A stretch of DNA of 6,180 nucleotides from Chitinophagaceae bacterium (GTDB taxonomy: Bacteria > Bacteroidota > Bacteroidia > Chitinophagales > Chitinophagaceae), in NCBI GenBank assembly GCA_025924755.1, contig JAICHT010000217.1, forward strand, positions 1 to 6,180. Direction: 5' to 3'. Below, piece after piece: positions 1 to 5,455 of the stretch. The position numbers and the translations under genes were made by a program. The notes beneath the pieces were generated by a model. It was not told the DNA's origin. It made no database searches and was given only the letters and a program-made list of their open reading frames with translations. Each line of letters starts with the position of its first letter. Within the stretch, counting starts at the first letter, position 1.

Positions 1-108
1 ATATTGGATGCCTTTCCCCAGAAAAGTACGGCGAACCATGCCTTTATTGGTGGTAATACCCTGGGCATGAAGGTCTAAATTAATACAGGCGTATCCAAAA
101 TTCGTCAT
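1..108 (-). CDS. uvsE: UV-damage endonuclease UvsE/UvdE, N-terminal fragment (cut by window edge)
   Basis: Reading the minus strand from an ATG at 108-106 gives 36 uninterrupted codons to the window edge, beginning MTNFGYACINLDL and continuing through GITTNKGM and VRRTFLGKGIQY. This matches the N-terminus of the UvdE family (lGYaCiN.tL ... tTNr ... r.TF), recalled from cyanobacterial and Bacteroidota members. The family makes a Mn-dependent TIM-barrel endonuclease that nicks DNA 5' of UV photoproducts and starts an alternative excision repair pathway in the cytoplasm. The first beta-strand (GYACIN) and the TTN-type substrate loop are visible; the metal ligands and the rest of the roughly 300-residue protein lie outside. 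The ATG sits four codons before the conserved GYACIN, the usual family position. It is transcribed divergently from the sigma factor cluster. Identity rests on a short stretch, but the motif is distinctive. Confidence 0.8.
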   Translation of the reverse strand, partial: MTNFGYACINLDLHAQGITTNKGMVRRTFLGKGIQY

Positions 109-211
109 GCTAAAATTTTTTTCGGCTTAAATGTAAAAGCTACTCTTACCGCTACATAACAACTGGTGGCTATAAATGTTGATGGCTTATGTAATTACTT
201 TTATTTTATAC

Positions 212-228
212 TTAAACTATGAGTTTAA
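212..228. repeat. Short inverted repeat, possible operator or hairpin
   Basis: TTAAACT at 212-218 and AGTTTAA at 222-228 are perfect 7-base arms around ATG. The right arm runs into a second palindrome, AAAAGCTTTT at 227-236, followed by more T (T run 233-239). Together these could fold as a hairpin with a T-tract or serve as a binding site. The bases are almost all A/T, so chance is a real alternative. Confidence 0.3.
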
Positions 229-264
229 AAGCTTTTTTTGTAATTTTTAAAATGTAAAATTTAT

Positions 265-280
265 AAAGCAACCTTGCTTT
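265..280. repeat. Inverted repeat AAAGCAA-CC-TTGCTTT upstream of the sigma factor gene
   Basis: AAAGCAA (265-271) and TTGCTTT (274-280) are perfect 7-base arms separated by CC, centred about 53 bases before the sigma factor start. The compact dyad suits a dimeric DNA-binding protein or a small hairpin with a 4-base effective loop. It overlaps the best -7-like match (275-282), so a bound protein there would interfere with a promoter if that promoter is real. Confidence 0.35.
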
Positions 281-325
281 TGAATTGCCGTATATATAAG
301 CAGAACCAAATAATGCTGTCAAAGA

Positions 326-904
326 TTGAAAGACTTACAATCCATAATAAAAGGATGTATTAATAAAGAGCCGAAAGAACAGGAAAAGTTGTATCACCGG
401 TACTATGGGTTTGCATTAAAAACCGTGTTCCGGTACATTTACCGGTACGAAAAGGCAGTGGATGTGGTTAATGACGGGTATGTAAAATTGTTTAACGCCT
501 TTAATAAGTTTCAATGCATTGATATTGAGAATATCGAAAAAGTTTTGATGGGATGGATAAAACGCATCATGGTAAATACTGCAATAGATGAACTGCGCCG
601 CAACAATATGATGCCTGAAATTGGTGGAATACCAGAGTATGTGTGGGAAGAGGCAGATCAGTCTGCGCCAGCCGATCAAAAGATTTTGTATAAAGAGCTG
701 ATCACATTGGTAAAAAAGCTGCCGCCATCTTACAGAACCGTATTTAATTTATATGTAATTGACGGGTACTCGCACCAGGAAATAGCTGAAACATTGAACA
801 TATCGGTAGGTACTTCCAAATCAAATTTGCATAAAGCAAAAATGCATTTAAAAAAAATTATAGAAGACAATAATATTCAAGAAGCAGGAATATGCAGTTT
901 ATGA
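326..904 (+). CDS. ECF-type RNA polymerase sigma factor
   Basis: This 192-residue protein has the two-domain layout and length of sigma-70 family ECF factors, which direct RNA polymerase to promoters of a stress or envelope regulon. Region 2 spans about residues 21-93: the core-binding segment is AVDVVNDGYVKLF (44-56) and the -10 recognition helix area is WIKRIMVNTAIDELRR (77-92). Region 4 spans about 122-177, with the helix-turn-helix at YSHQEIAETLNIS to SNLHKAK (148-172). The start is TTG: an in-frame TAA lies at 311-313, and the first internal ATG would remove most of region 2, so TTG is the only sensible start of the usual kind. The nearby ATG at 313 is out of frame. The last bases overlap the next gene, which suggests translational coupling with a partner protein. 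Exact ECF subgroup cannot be set by eye. Confidence 0.95.
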   Translation: MKDLQSIIKGCINKEPKEQEKLYHRYYGFALKTVFRYIYRYEKAVDVVNDGYVKLFNAFNKFQCIDIENIEKVLMGWIKRIMVNTAIDELRRNNMMPEIGGIPEYVWEEADQSAPADQKILYKELITLVKKLPPSYRTVFNLYVIDGYSHQEIAETLNISVGTSKSNLHKAKMHLKKIIEDNNIQEAGICSL

Positions 905-2250
905 ACGACGATATGGATGAATTATTTCGGGATGCTGCAAAAGACTACCCCTTAAAAACGGATGGCGCAGACTGGAATAAGGTTTTGAAGCAGTTGCAGG
1001 AAGGTGCTAATGAACCGACAACAGAAAAACCCAACTACCGCAACTATTTATGGCTGCTTTTATTATTGCCCATAACTTTTATCTGTACCCAGCGCATTTA
1101 TAATGGCGACCAAACAATACAGAAAACTTCGAAACAGCAGGCAGAAGGTTCATCCAGTGTAAAAGTTACCGGCAATGAAAATAGCATTTCAACAGCAACT
1201 AAAAATGATGATCATATAAGCACAGGAAAAGAAGCAACCCAATATAATAGCAGCGGCAATAATCCTCAACCTGATATGCAAAAGGAAGCTTTGCAACCGG
1301 AAGGTATTTCTAAAAATAAACTTATTAAAAGCAGGTATGCGGAACCTATTGCTTCAAAAGCGTCAAAATCAGTGGTGACCAAGTCTTATAAATACAATGA
1401 AATCAATGCAGATAATGCAGAGATCAACAAGGAATGGAGCCATCTAAAAAACAATAAAAGTAGTACTCAAAAAAAGTTAAAAAATATATCATCGGCAGAT
1501 GAACCAAATGATATAGCAGCAACGGATATTACCAAAAACAACAGCACAAACGATACACTTACAAATACCCTTGCGGCCACATCTCAAAAGCAAAAGCAGG
1601 ATACCCTTTCAAGCCCCGCAGCCACTACTATAAAAAAACAGCAAGGAAAGAACACAACCAAAACGTTTTACGCCACATTTTTGTTGGGACCTGATTTAAG
1701 TACTATCAAATTTGAACGCATAAAAAGCAGCGGTTATAGCATAGGCTTGCTGTTAGGCTACCGGTTTAGTAACAAAATGGCCGTGGAAACAGGTGTGCTG
1801 TGGGATCATAAAAACTATTACTCTTCTGGTGAGTATTTTAATACTTCTAAAGTGGCGATACCTGCTAATGTAAAGATCATTAACCTGACCGGAAACTGTG
1901 GAATGATAGAAATTCCATTGAATATTAAATATGATTTTGTTCAGAAAAAACAAAGCAGTTGGTTTATGGCCGCAGGCATTTCTTCTTACCTGATGAAGTC
2001 TGAAGATTATACCTATTTATACAACCATAATAATGCACAATATGATGTATATAAGAACTATAAAAATTCATCAACAAACTGGCTTTCCATATTGAATATC
2101 AGCGCCGGGTATCAGCACACTATAGAACATGTAGGTACTATTGGTATTGAACCTTATATCAAACTTCCGTTAAAGGGTGTGGGCATTGGTAAACTTCCTA
2201 TCACCAGCACCGGAGTATACCTAAGCATCACACGGCCACTTTCCAGGTAA
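892..2250 (+). CDS. Membrane-anchored protein with long linker and C-terminal outer-membrane-type beta-barrel; candidate sigma regulator
   Basis: The 452-residue product has four parts. Residues 1-50 are a short, charged, helical, probably cytoplasmic segment (DDMDELFRDAAKDYPLKTD, then DWNKVLKQL). Residues about 51-67 form a membrane helix (YLWLLLLLPITFIC). Residues about 70-255 are a polar linker rich in Ser, Asn, Thr, Lys and Gln, likely disordered. Residues about 258-452 have alternating hydrophobic/aromatic strands (LLGPDLS, GYSIGLLLGYRF, MAVETGVLW, IEIPLNIKYDF, WFMAAGISSYL, LNISAGYQ, GIEPYIKLPL, GVYLSITRPL), as in the OMP_b-brl (PorT-like) family. It starts inside the sigma gene; ATG at 892 and ATG at 901 (an ATGA overlap with the sigma stop) are both possible, differing by three residues. 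I see no FecR or zinc anti-sigma motif. Its placement and topology make it a candidate regulator of the sigma factor, which is inference; a plain envelope protein remains possible. Confidence 0.8.
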   Translation: MQFMNDDMDELFRDAAKDYPLKTDGADWNKVLKQLQEGANEPTTEKPNYRNYLWLLLLLPITFICTQRIYNGDQTIQKTSKQQAEGSSSVKVTGNENSISTATKNDDHISTGKEATQYNSSGNNPQPDMQKEALQPEGISKNKLIKSRYAEPIASKASKSVVTKSYKYNEINADNAEINKEWSHLKNNKSSTQKKLKNISSADEPNDIAATDITKNNSTNDTLTNTLAATSQKQKQDTLSSPAATTIKKQQGKNTTKTFYATFLLGPDLSTIKFERIKSSGYSIGLLLGYRFSNKMAVETGVLWDHKNYYSSGEYFNTSKVAIPANVKIINLTGNCGMIEIPLNIKYDFVQKKQSSWFMAAGISSYLMKSEDYTYLYNHNNAQYDVYKNYKNSSTNWLSILNISAGYQHTIEHVGTIGIEPYIKLPLKGVGIGKLPITSTGVYLSITRPLSR

Positions 2251-2276
2251 TTAAATTTTCATAAAACTTTTTGAAT

Positions 2277-2687
2277 ATGAAAAAGAGATTCTTTTTTGCG
2301 GGGATTGCTTTGTGCCTGCTTTTGGTGGTATTATGGGGGTTTTATTGGTACCAAAAGCCCAGAACCAGCCTGGCTTCTGTAAAAGCAAGCTACCATATTA
2401 GTGCTGTCGATTTGTACAAAGCGTTTGCTGCAAATGAACAAGCCGCTAACCGGAAATACCTGGGAAAAATAATAGAAGTGCAAGGCCAAATAGACGATAT
2501 AAAAAAAACAGATACCACGTTTAGCATTTTACTTTCATCAGGCAACGATATAGGTGGAGTTAATTGCAGCCTTACAGAAACCTTGCAAAAGATATTGCCG
2601 CAAAAAGGGCAAATGGTAAATATAAAAGGAAAATGTATTGGTTTTATAATGGACGTTAATCTTTCCGATGCAGTAATCAACCCATAA
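2277..2687 (+). CDS. Membrane-anchored OB-fold protein (tRNA_anti-like family)
   Basis: This 136-residue protein has an N-terminal membrane anchor or uncleaved signal (about residues 6-25, FFAGIALCLLLVVLWGFYWY) and a small C-terminal domain. The domain carries the pattern I associate with the tRNA_anti-like OB-fold family of Bacteroidota: VDLYKAFAANEQAANRKYLG (44-63), then KIIEVQGQI (64-72) and GQMVNIKGKCIGFIMDVNLSD (111-131). Despite the family name, members found outside the cytoplasm are not known tRNA binders; the role is unknown and may be ligand or protein binding at the inner-membrane surface facing the periplasm. I chose ATG at 2277 over TTG at 2271 because it begins a standard MKKR signal region. 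The gene follows the barrel protein by 26 bases and precedes the cytochrome by 20, which fits a shared transcript. The fold call rests on remembered family patterns. Confidence 0.75.
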   Translation: MKKRFFFAGIALCLLLVVLWGFYWYQKPRTSLASVKASYHISAVDLYKAFAANEQAANRKYLGKIIEVQGQIDDIKKTDTTFSILLSSGNDIGGVNCSLTETLQKILPQKGQMVNIKGKCIGFIMDVNLSDAVINP

Positions 2688-2707
2688 TCAATAAAAAATA
2701 AACCGTT

Positions 2708-3100
2708 ATGAAGAAACCTTTTTCTTCCTGGCCTACCTATGTTGTTATCAGCATATTGGTAGCTGCATGTTCAAAAAGTAATGAAGTTGCACAAATGCAG
2801 AACTCTGCAAACGGCACTACCAGCGCCAGTTGCGATACAATAAATATGCAATACAGCACCAATGTGTTGCCAATACTTCAGGCAAACTGCTATAGTTGTC
2901 ATGGCAATGGACGTACACAACACGGTGTCAGTTTAGATGGATATGAAAATGTAAAAAGGCAAGCCGACAATGGGAAATTAATAGGAACCATTACCCATGC
3001 GGCAGGCTATCCGCCTATGCCAAATAATTCGCCGAAATTATCCGATTGCGATATTGATAAAATCACAGATTGGGTAGATCGTGGCGCAATAAACAATTAG
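2708..3100 (+). CDS. Monoheme c-type cytochrome lipoprotein
   Basis: The 130-residue product starts with a lipoprotein signal peptide: hydrophobic residues 11-20, then lipobox VAAC with Cys21 as the lipidated residue. It should be exported by Sec and anchored in the inner or outer membrane facing the periplasm, or at the surface. Residues 61-65 (CYSCH) are a c-type heme attachment motif: Cys61 and Cys64 bind heme covalently and His65 is the proximal ligand. Met104 in PPMP is the likely sixth ligand, which would give a His/Met electron carrier. The pattern VLPILQANC before the motif and ITDWVDRGAINN at the end are typical of small Bacteroidota cytochromes related to the planctomycete-type domain. 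Cys42 and Cys114 form an extra pair outside the heme motif, possibly a disulfide. No catalytic domain is fused to it, so it is likely an electron shuttle; partners are unknown. Confidence 0.93.
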   Translation: MKKPFSSWPTYVVISILVAACSKSNEVAQMQNSANGTTSASCDTINMQYSTNVLPILQANCYSCHGNGRTQHGVSLDGYENVKRQADNGKLIGTITHAAGYPPMPNNSPKLSDCDIDKITDWVDRGAINN

Positions 3101-3116
3101 GTAAAAATCGTGTACA

Positions 3117-3656
3117 ATGAAAAATTTTTTGCTATTATTTCTTTTCACTCTCGCATTGCAAAAGAGCCATGCGCAGATGTATCTTACCCGGAATGGCTAT
3201 ATCGGTTTTTTTTCTAAAACCCCATTGGAAAATGTCATTGCAGAAAACAGGCAGGTATATGCAGTGATAGACCCCGATAAAAAAAACCTTGCATTCGTAT
3301 CCTTAATGAAAGGTTTTTTATTTGCCAAAGAACTGATGCAGGAGCATTTTAATGAAAACTATATTGAAAGTGATAAATATCCAAAAGCCAGTTTTACAGG
3401 CAACTTTACCGGCGATGTAGATGTAAAGACGGAAGGCGTATACCCGGTGCAGGTAAATGGACAATTAACGCTACATGGAATAACGAAACCCATACAGGTG
3501 CCGGCAACTATCGAAGTGCACCAGGGGAAAATAACCGGTAAGTCCGATTTCAAATTAACTCCCGCTGACTTTGATATTAAAATTCCTTCCATCGTCAGAG
3601 AAAAGATAGCCAGCCAGATGGATGTACACGTTTTAGTAGAATGTAATCCAAAATAG
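3117..3656 (+). CDS. YceI family secreted lipid-binding-like protein
   Basis: The 179-residue precursor has a Sec signal peptide (MKNFLLLFLFTLAL, with probable cleavage in SHA-QM after residue 19). The mature part has YceI hallmarks: FLFAKELMQEHFNENYIES (67-85), KYPKASFTG (87-95), then GQLTLHGITKPI (115-126) and DFDIKIPSIVREKI (151-164). YceI proteins form a lipocalin-like beta-barrel that holds long isoprenoid chains; the characterised relatives bind polyprenyl compounds such as ubiquinone-8. It probably acts in the periplasm, perhaps carrying an isoprenoid or quinone-like molecule. The length is normal for the family. It sits 16 bases after the cytochrome gene, and its TAG stop directly abuts the ATG of the next gene, so it is very likely co-expressed with both. 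The specific ligand here cannot be inferred from sequence. Confidence 0.92.
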   Translation: MKNFLLLFLFTLALQKSHAQMYLTRNGYIGFFSKTPLENVIAENRQVYAVIDPDKKNLAFVSLMKGFLFAKELMQEHFNENYIESDKYPKASFTGNFTGDVDVKTEGVYPVQVNGQLTLHGITKPIQVPATIEVHQGKITGKSDFKLTPADFDIKIPSIVREKIASQMDVHVLVECNPK

Positions 3657-4547
3657 ATGTATATGCATAAACTTATTAGAACAACACTTTTTTTGATGCT
3701 GCTTTATAGAAGCAGCGCATCAGCACAGGACACTACCTTGCTTAATCTTTTAAACGACTCTTTAAGCAATCATCATCAGCCGGACGTGGTAACAGGTACT
3801 TTTAAGGCCACGCAAATTATTAATACACCAACGGTGCAGGCGCCAGCAAAGCGATCACTTCAGTTTTTAATTATGCACCGCTTTGGCCGTTTAAATGAAG
3901 GCGGCTATGCATTGTTTGGTTTAGATAATGCTACCATACGGTTTGGATTAGATTATGGCATCACGGATTGGCTGGCTGTAGGCGTAGGCAGGAGCTCGCT
4001 GGAAAAAACATATGATGGCTCTTTTAAATTAAAATTACTTCGCCAGACAACTGGGAAAATTCCGGTATCTGTAAGCCTGTACGAATTGCTAACCTATACT
4101 ACATTGCGCTACAGCGATAAACCTTTCCTTACTTCCCGGTTTAGAACTGCATATACTTCTCAATTGCTAATAGCAAAAAAAATAAGCAGTAAGCTCTCCT
4201 TGCAATTAACGCCAGCGTTTATGCATTTCAACCTGGTAAAAAACCCTGCTGATAAAAATAATATATGGGAAATAGGACTTGGTGGAAGAATAAAAATTAC
4301 AAAACGAATGAGTATTAATGCCGAATACAATTATTTACCGGACAACCAGGTAGTAACGGATCGGGTATATCACTCTCTTTCACTGGGTCTGGATATAGAA
4401 ACCGGTGGCCATGTATTTCAATTGGTATTTTCAAATTCGCAGGGAATGATTGGGCCCTATTACCTGGCTAAAACAATGGATAGATGGGGGAAAGGGGGTA
4501 TTTTTTTTGGCTTTAATATATCCCGTTCGTTTAGCTTTAAAAAATAA
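3657..4547 (+). CDS. DUF5777 family outer-membrane beta-barrel protein
   Basis: The 296-residue precursor has a signal peptide (hydrophobic residues 11-17, probable cleavage in SASA-QD after residue 23; an alternative start is Met3). The mature region is made of many short amphipathic strands ending in aromatic residues, as in an outer-membrane barrel. The segment TGTFKATQIINTPTV (46-60), followed by SLQFLIMHRFGRLNEGG (67-83) and the DYGITDWLAVGVGRS stretch (99-113), is what I recall as typical of the Bacteroidota family DUF5777, of unknown function. Later strands include KLSLQLTP, WEIGLGGRIKI, MSINAEYNYLP and GGIFFGFNISRSFSF at the C-terminus. The start abuts the YceI stop with no spacer, so translation is probably coupled. 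It is the last gene of the cluster; a hairpin follows. It could be a porin or a partner of the cytochrome and YceI protein; neither is shown. Confidence 0.85.
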   Translation: MYMHKLIRTTLFLMLLYRSSASAQDTTLLNLLNDSLSNHHQPDVVTGTFKATQIINTPTVQAPAKRSLQFLIMHRFGRLNEGGYALFGLDNATIRFGLDYGITDWLAVGVGRSSLEKTYDGSFKLKLLRQTTGKIPVSVSLYELLTYTTLRYSDKPFLTSRFRTAYTSQLLIAKKISSKLSLQLTPAFMHFNLVKNPADKNNIWEIGLGGRIKITKRMSINAEYNYLPDNQVVTDRVYHSLSLGLDIETGGHVFQLVFSNSQGMIGPYYLAKTMDRWGKGGIFFGFNISRSFSFKK

Positions 4548-4574
4548 GTTTCATAGTTGTTAAAAGTGTAGCGA

Positions 4575-4608
4575 TACAAAGGCAGGTCTGTAAAGTCTTG
4601 CCTTTATA
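4575..4608. terminator. Hairpin between convergent genes, possible bidirectional terminator
   Basis: AAAGGCAGG (4578-4586) pairs with CTTGCCTTT (4597-4605) with one G-U pair around a 10-base loop. Beyond a C/A mismatch, two more A-T pairs extend it to 4575-4608. It lies between the end of the DUF5777 gene and the 3' end of the amidotransferase gene, where both transcripts should stop. There is no long T-tract after either arm, so termination would be weak or factor-assisted. Confidence 0.45.
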
Positions 4609-4666
4609 CATGGATAGACAATAGAATTCAGTATCTGTAAATAACTAACTGCCAATATCCTATTTG

Positions 4667-5350
4667 CTAAAAAATCTTTTCTAATATTTCATCTAAGAGA
4701 TCATGTGACGCTGCATAATAGGAGGTTTCATTTTCCAGTTCTTCTGCAGGCTGAATATATTGGTCTTTAGTTAATTCATGTCCCTCATTTTGAACCATAG
4801 CCTGTAATAATGCAGGCGTAATTTCCAGGTGAAACTGAATTCCGATTATTGACGCACCCAACGTAAAAAGCTGGTTAGCACAACCTTCGCTGGATGCGTG
4901 GTTTACAGCACCCGAAGGAATGCTAAAAGTATCGCCATGCCAGTGAAAAACATTTTGCTGAAGTGTTGTTTCCTTTCCAAGCCAATCCTTAAATGTGTTA
5001 TTGAAACCAATAGGAAACCACCCAATTTCCTTATGATGGTTTTGGGTAATATCAGCCTTCAACACTGCCGCCAGCAATTGAGCGCCTAAGCAAATCCCTA
5101 AAATCTTTTTATTGGATCTTACAGCTTCCGCTATAAAATTCTTTTCAGGGCGCAGCCACGGATACGTTTCTTCTTCATCTACATTCATAGGTCCACCAAG
5201 TATTATCAGGCCATCATAATCAAAAACAGCGGGCAATGTACCCGCTTCCCAAAGCTGTGTTTTAGTAACAATGTATTGTTTGTGTTGCAACCAATCATCT
5301 ATATGTCCTAAATTCTCAAAAGGTACATGTTGTATATAATGAATTCGCAT
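4667..5350 (-). CDS. Class I glutamine amidotransferase (GMP synthase-like)
   Basis: This 227-residue cytoplasmic protein is a stand-alone class I glutamine amidotransferase domain of the GMP-synthase-like group. Such domains hydrolyse glutamine or act on related gamma-glutamyl compounds. The triad is visible: Cys87 in the nucleophile elbow GICLGAQ, with His174 and Glu176 in GIQFHLE. The oxyanion-loop strand LIILGGPMNVDEE (48-60) and the FHWHGDTFSIPSGA block (135-148) are also typical. I chose the ATG at 5350 because MRIHYIQHVPFENLG is the usual start of the family. An in-frame ATG at 5386 would add 12 residues (MYRTLLYYLKIP) with no family counterpart. No synthase or acceptor domain is fused to it and no partner gene lies beside it, so the substrate is unknown. 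It is convergent with the six-gene cluster and divergent from dgt. Confidence 0.92.
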   Translation of the reverse strand: MRIHYIQHVPFENLGHIDDWLQHKQYIVTKTQLWEAGTLPAVFDYDGLIILGGPMNVDEEETYPWLRPEKNFIAEAVRSNKKILGICLGAQLLAAVLKADITQNHHKEIGWFPIGFNNTFKDWLGKETTLQQNVFHWHGDTFSIPSGAVNHASSEGCANQLFTLGASIIGIQFHLEITPALLQAMVQNEGHELTKDQYIQPAEELENETSYYAASHDLLDEILEKIF

Positions 5351-5455
5351 GGGTATTTTTAAATAGTAAAGTAAAGTTCTGTACAATTTTCATAGGCATG
5401 CTGAAAACTTGTCCAGTGATATCAGGGCATTCTTCAATTAAAAATTAAAACAACA
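5351..5455. promoter_or_regulatory. Divergent intergenic region between the amidotransferase gene and dgt
   Basis: These 105 bases separate two diverging starts and should hold both promoters. I see no clear TTTG/TAnnTTTG pair on either strand. The last 20 bases before the dgt ATG are nearly pure A/T and A-rich, the usual translation-start context in Bacteroidota. An 8-base palindrome, TGATATCA (5417-5424), is the only dyad of note and may be chance. Confidence 0.4.

Larger units (their letters stand above)
109..325. promoter_or_regulatory. Divergent intergenic region between uvsE and the sigma factor cluster
   Basis: This A/T-rich stretch of 217 bases has no coding potential that I can support and must carry the start signals of both flanking genes. 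I searched for the Bacteroidota primary-sigma promoter (TTTG near -33, TAnnTTTG near -7). The nearest plus-strand match is TGCTTTTG at 275-282, one base off the -7 element, but it has no TTTG at proper spacing. No good match was found for uvsE. Two short inverted repeats are listed separately. The lack of a consensus promoter would fit use of an alternative sigma factor, possibly the one encoded just downstream, but this is inference. Confidence 0.4.

Noticed and set aside
416..679. Minus-strand open frame of 87 codons inside the sigma factor gene
   Set aside because: It lies wholly opposite a well-supported sigma factor, has no recognisable domain and no start context of its own.
2271..2276. 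TTG at 2271 as start of the OB-fold protein
   Set aside because: An ATG two codons later starts a standard MKKR signal region, so the TTG is not needed.
2390..2680. Minus-strand open frame of 96 codons opposite the OB-fold gene
   Set aside because: The plus-strand frame has a signal anchor and family motifs; the antisense product is Cys/Phe/Ile-rich without domain features.
3359..3592. Minus-strand open frame opposite the YceI gene
   Set aside because: It is a shadow of the conserved YceI coding sequence.
4898..5089. Plus-strand open frame of 63 codons inside the amidotransferase gene
   Set aside because: It is antisense to conserved catalytic-domain sequence and has no recognisable features.
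5351..5386. Upstream in-frame ATG at 5386 as start of the amidotransferase
   Set aside because: The extra 12 residues lie in the divergent intergenic region and have no match to the family N-terminus, while the ATG at 5350 begins the conserved first strand.
5417..5424. Palindrome TGATATCA as an operator for dgt or the amidotransferase gene
   Set aside because: An isolated 8-base palindrome is expected by chance and has no second copy or promoter overlap that I can see.
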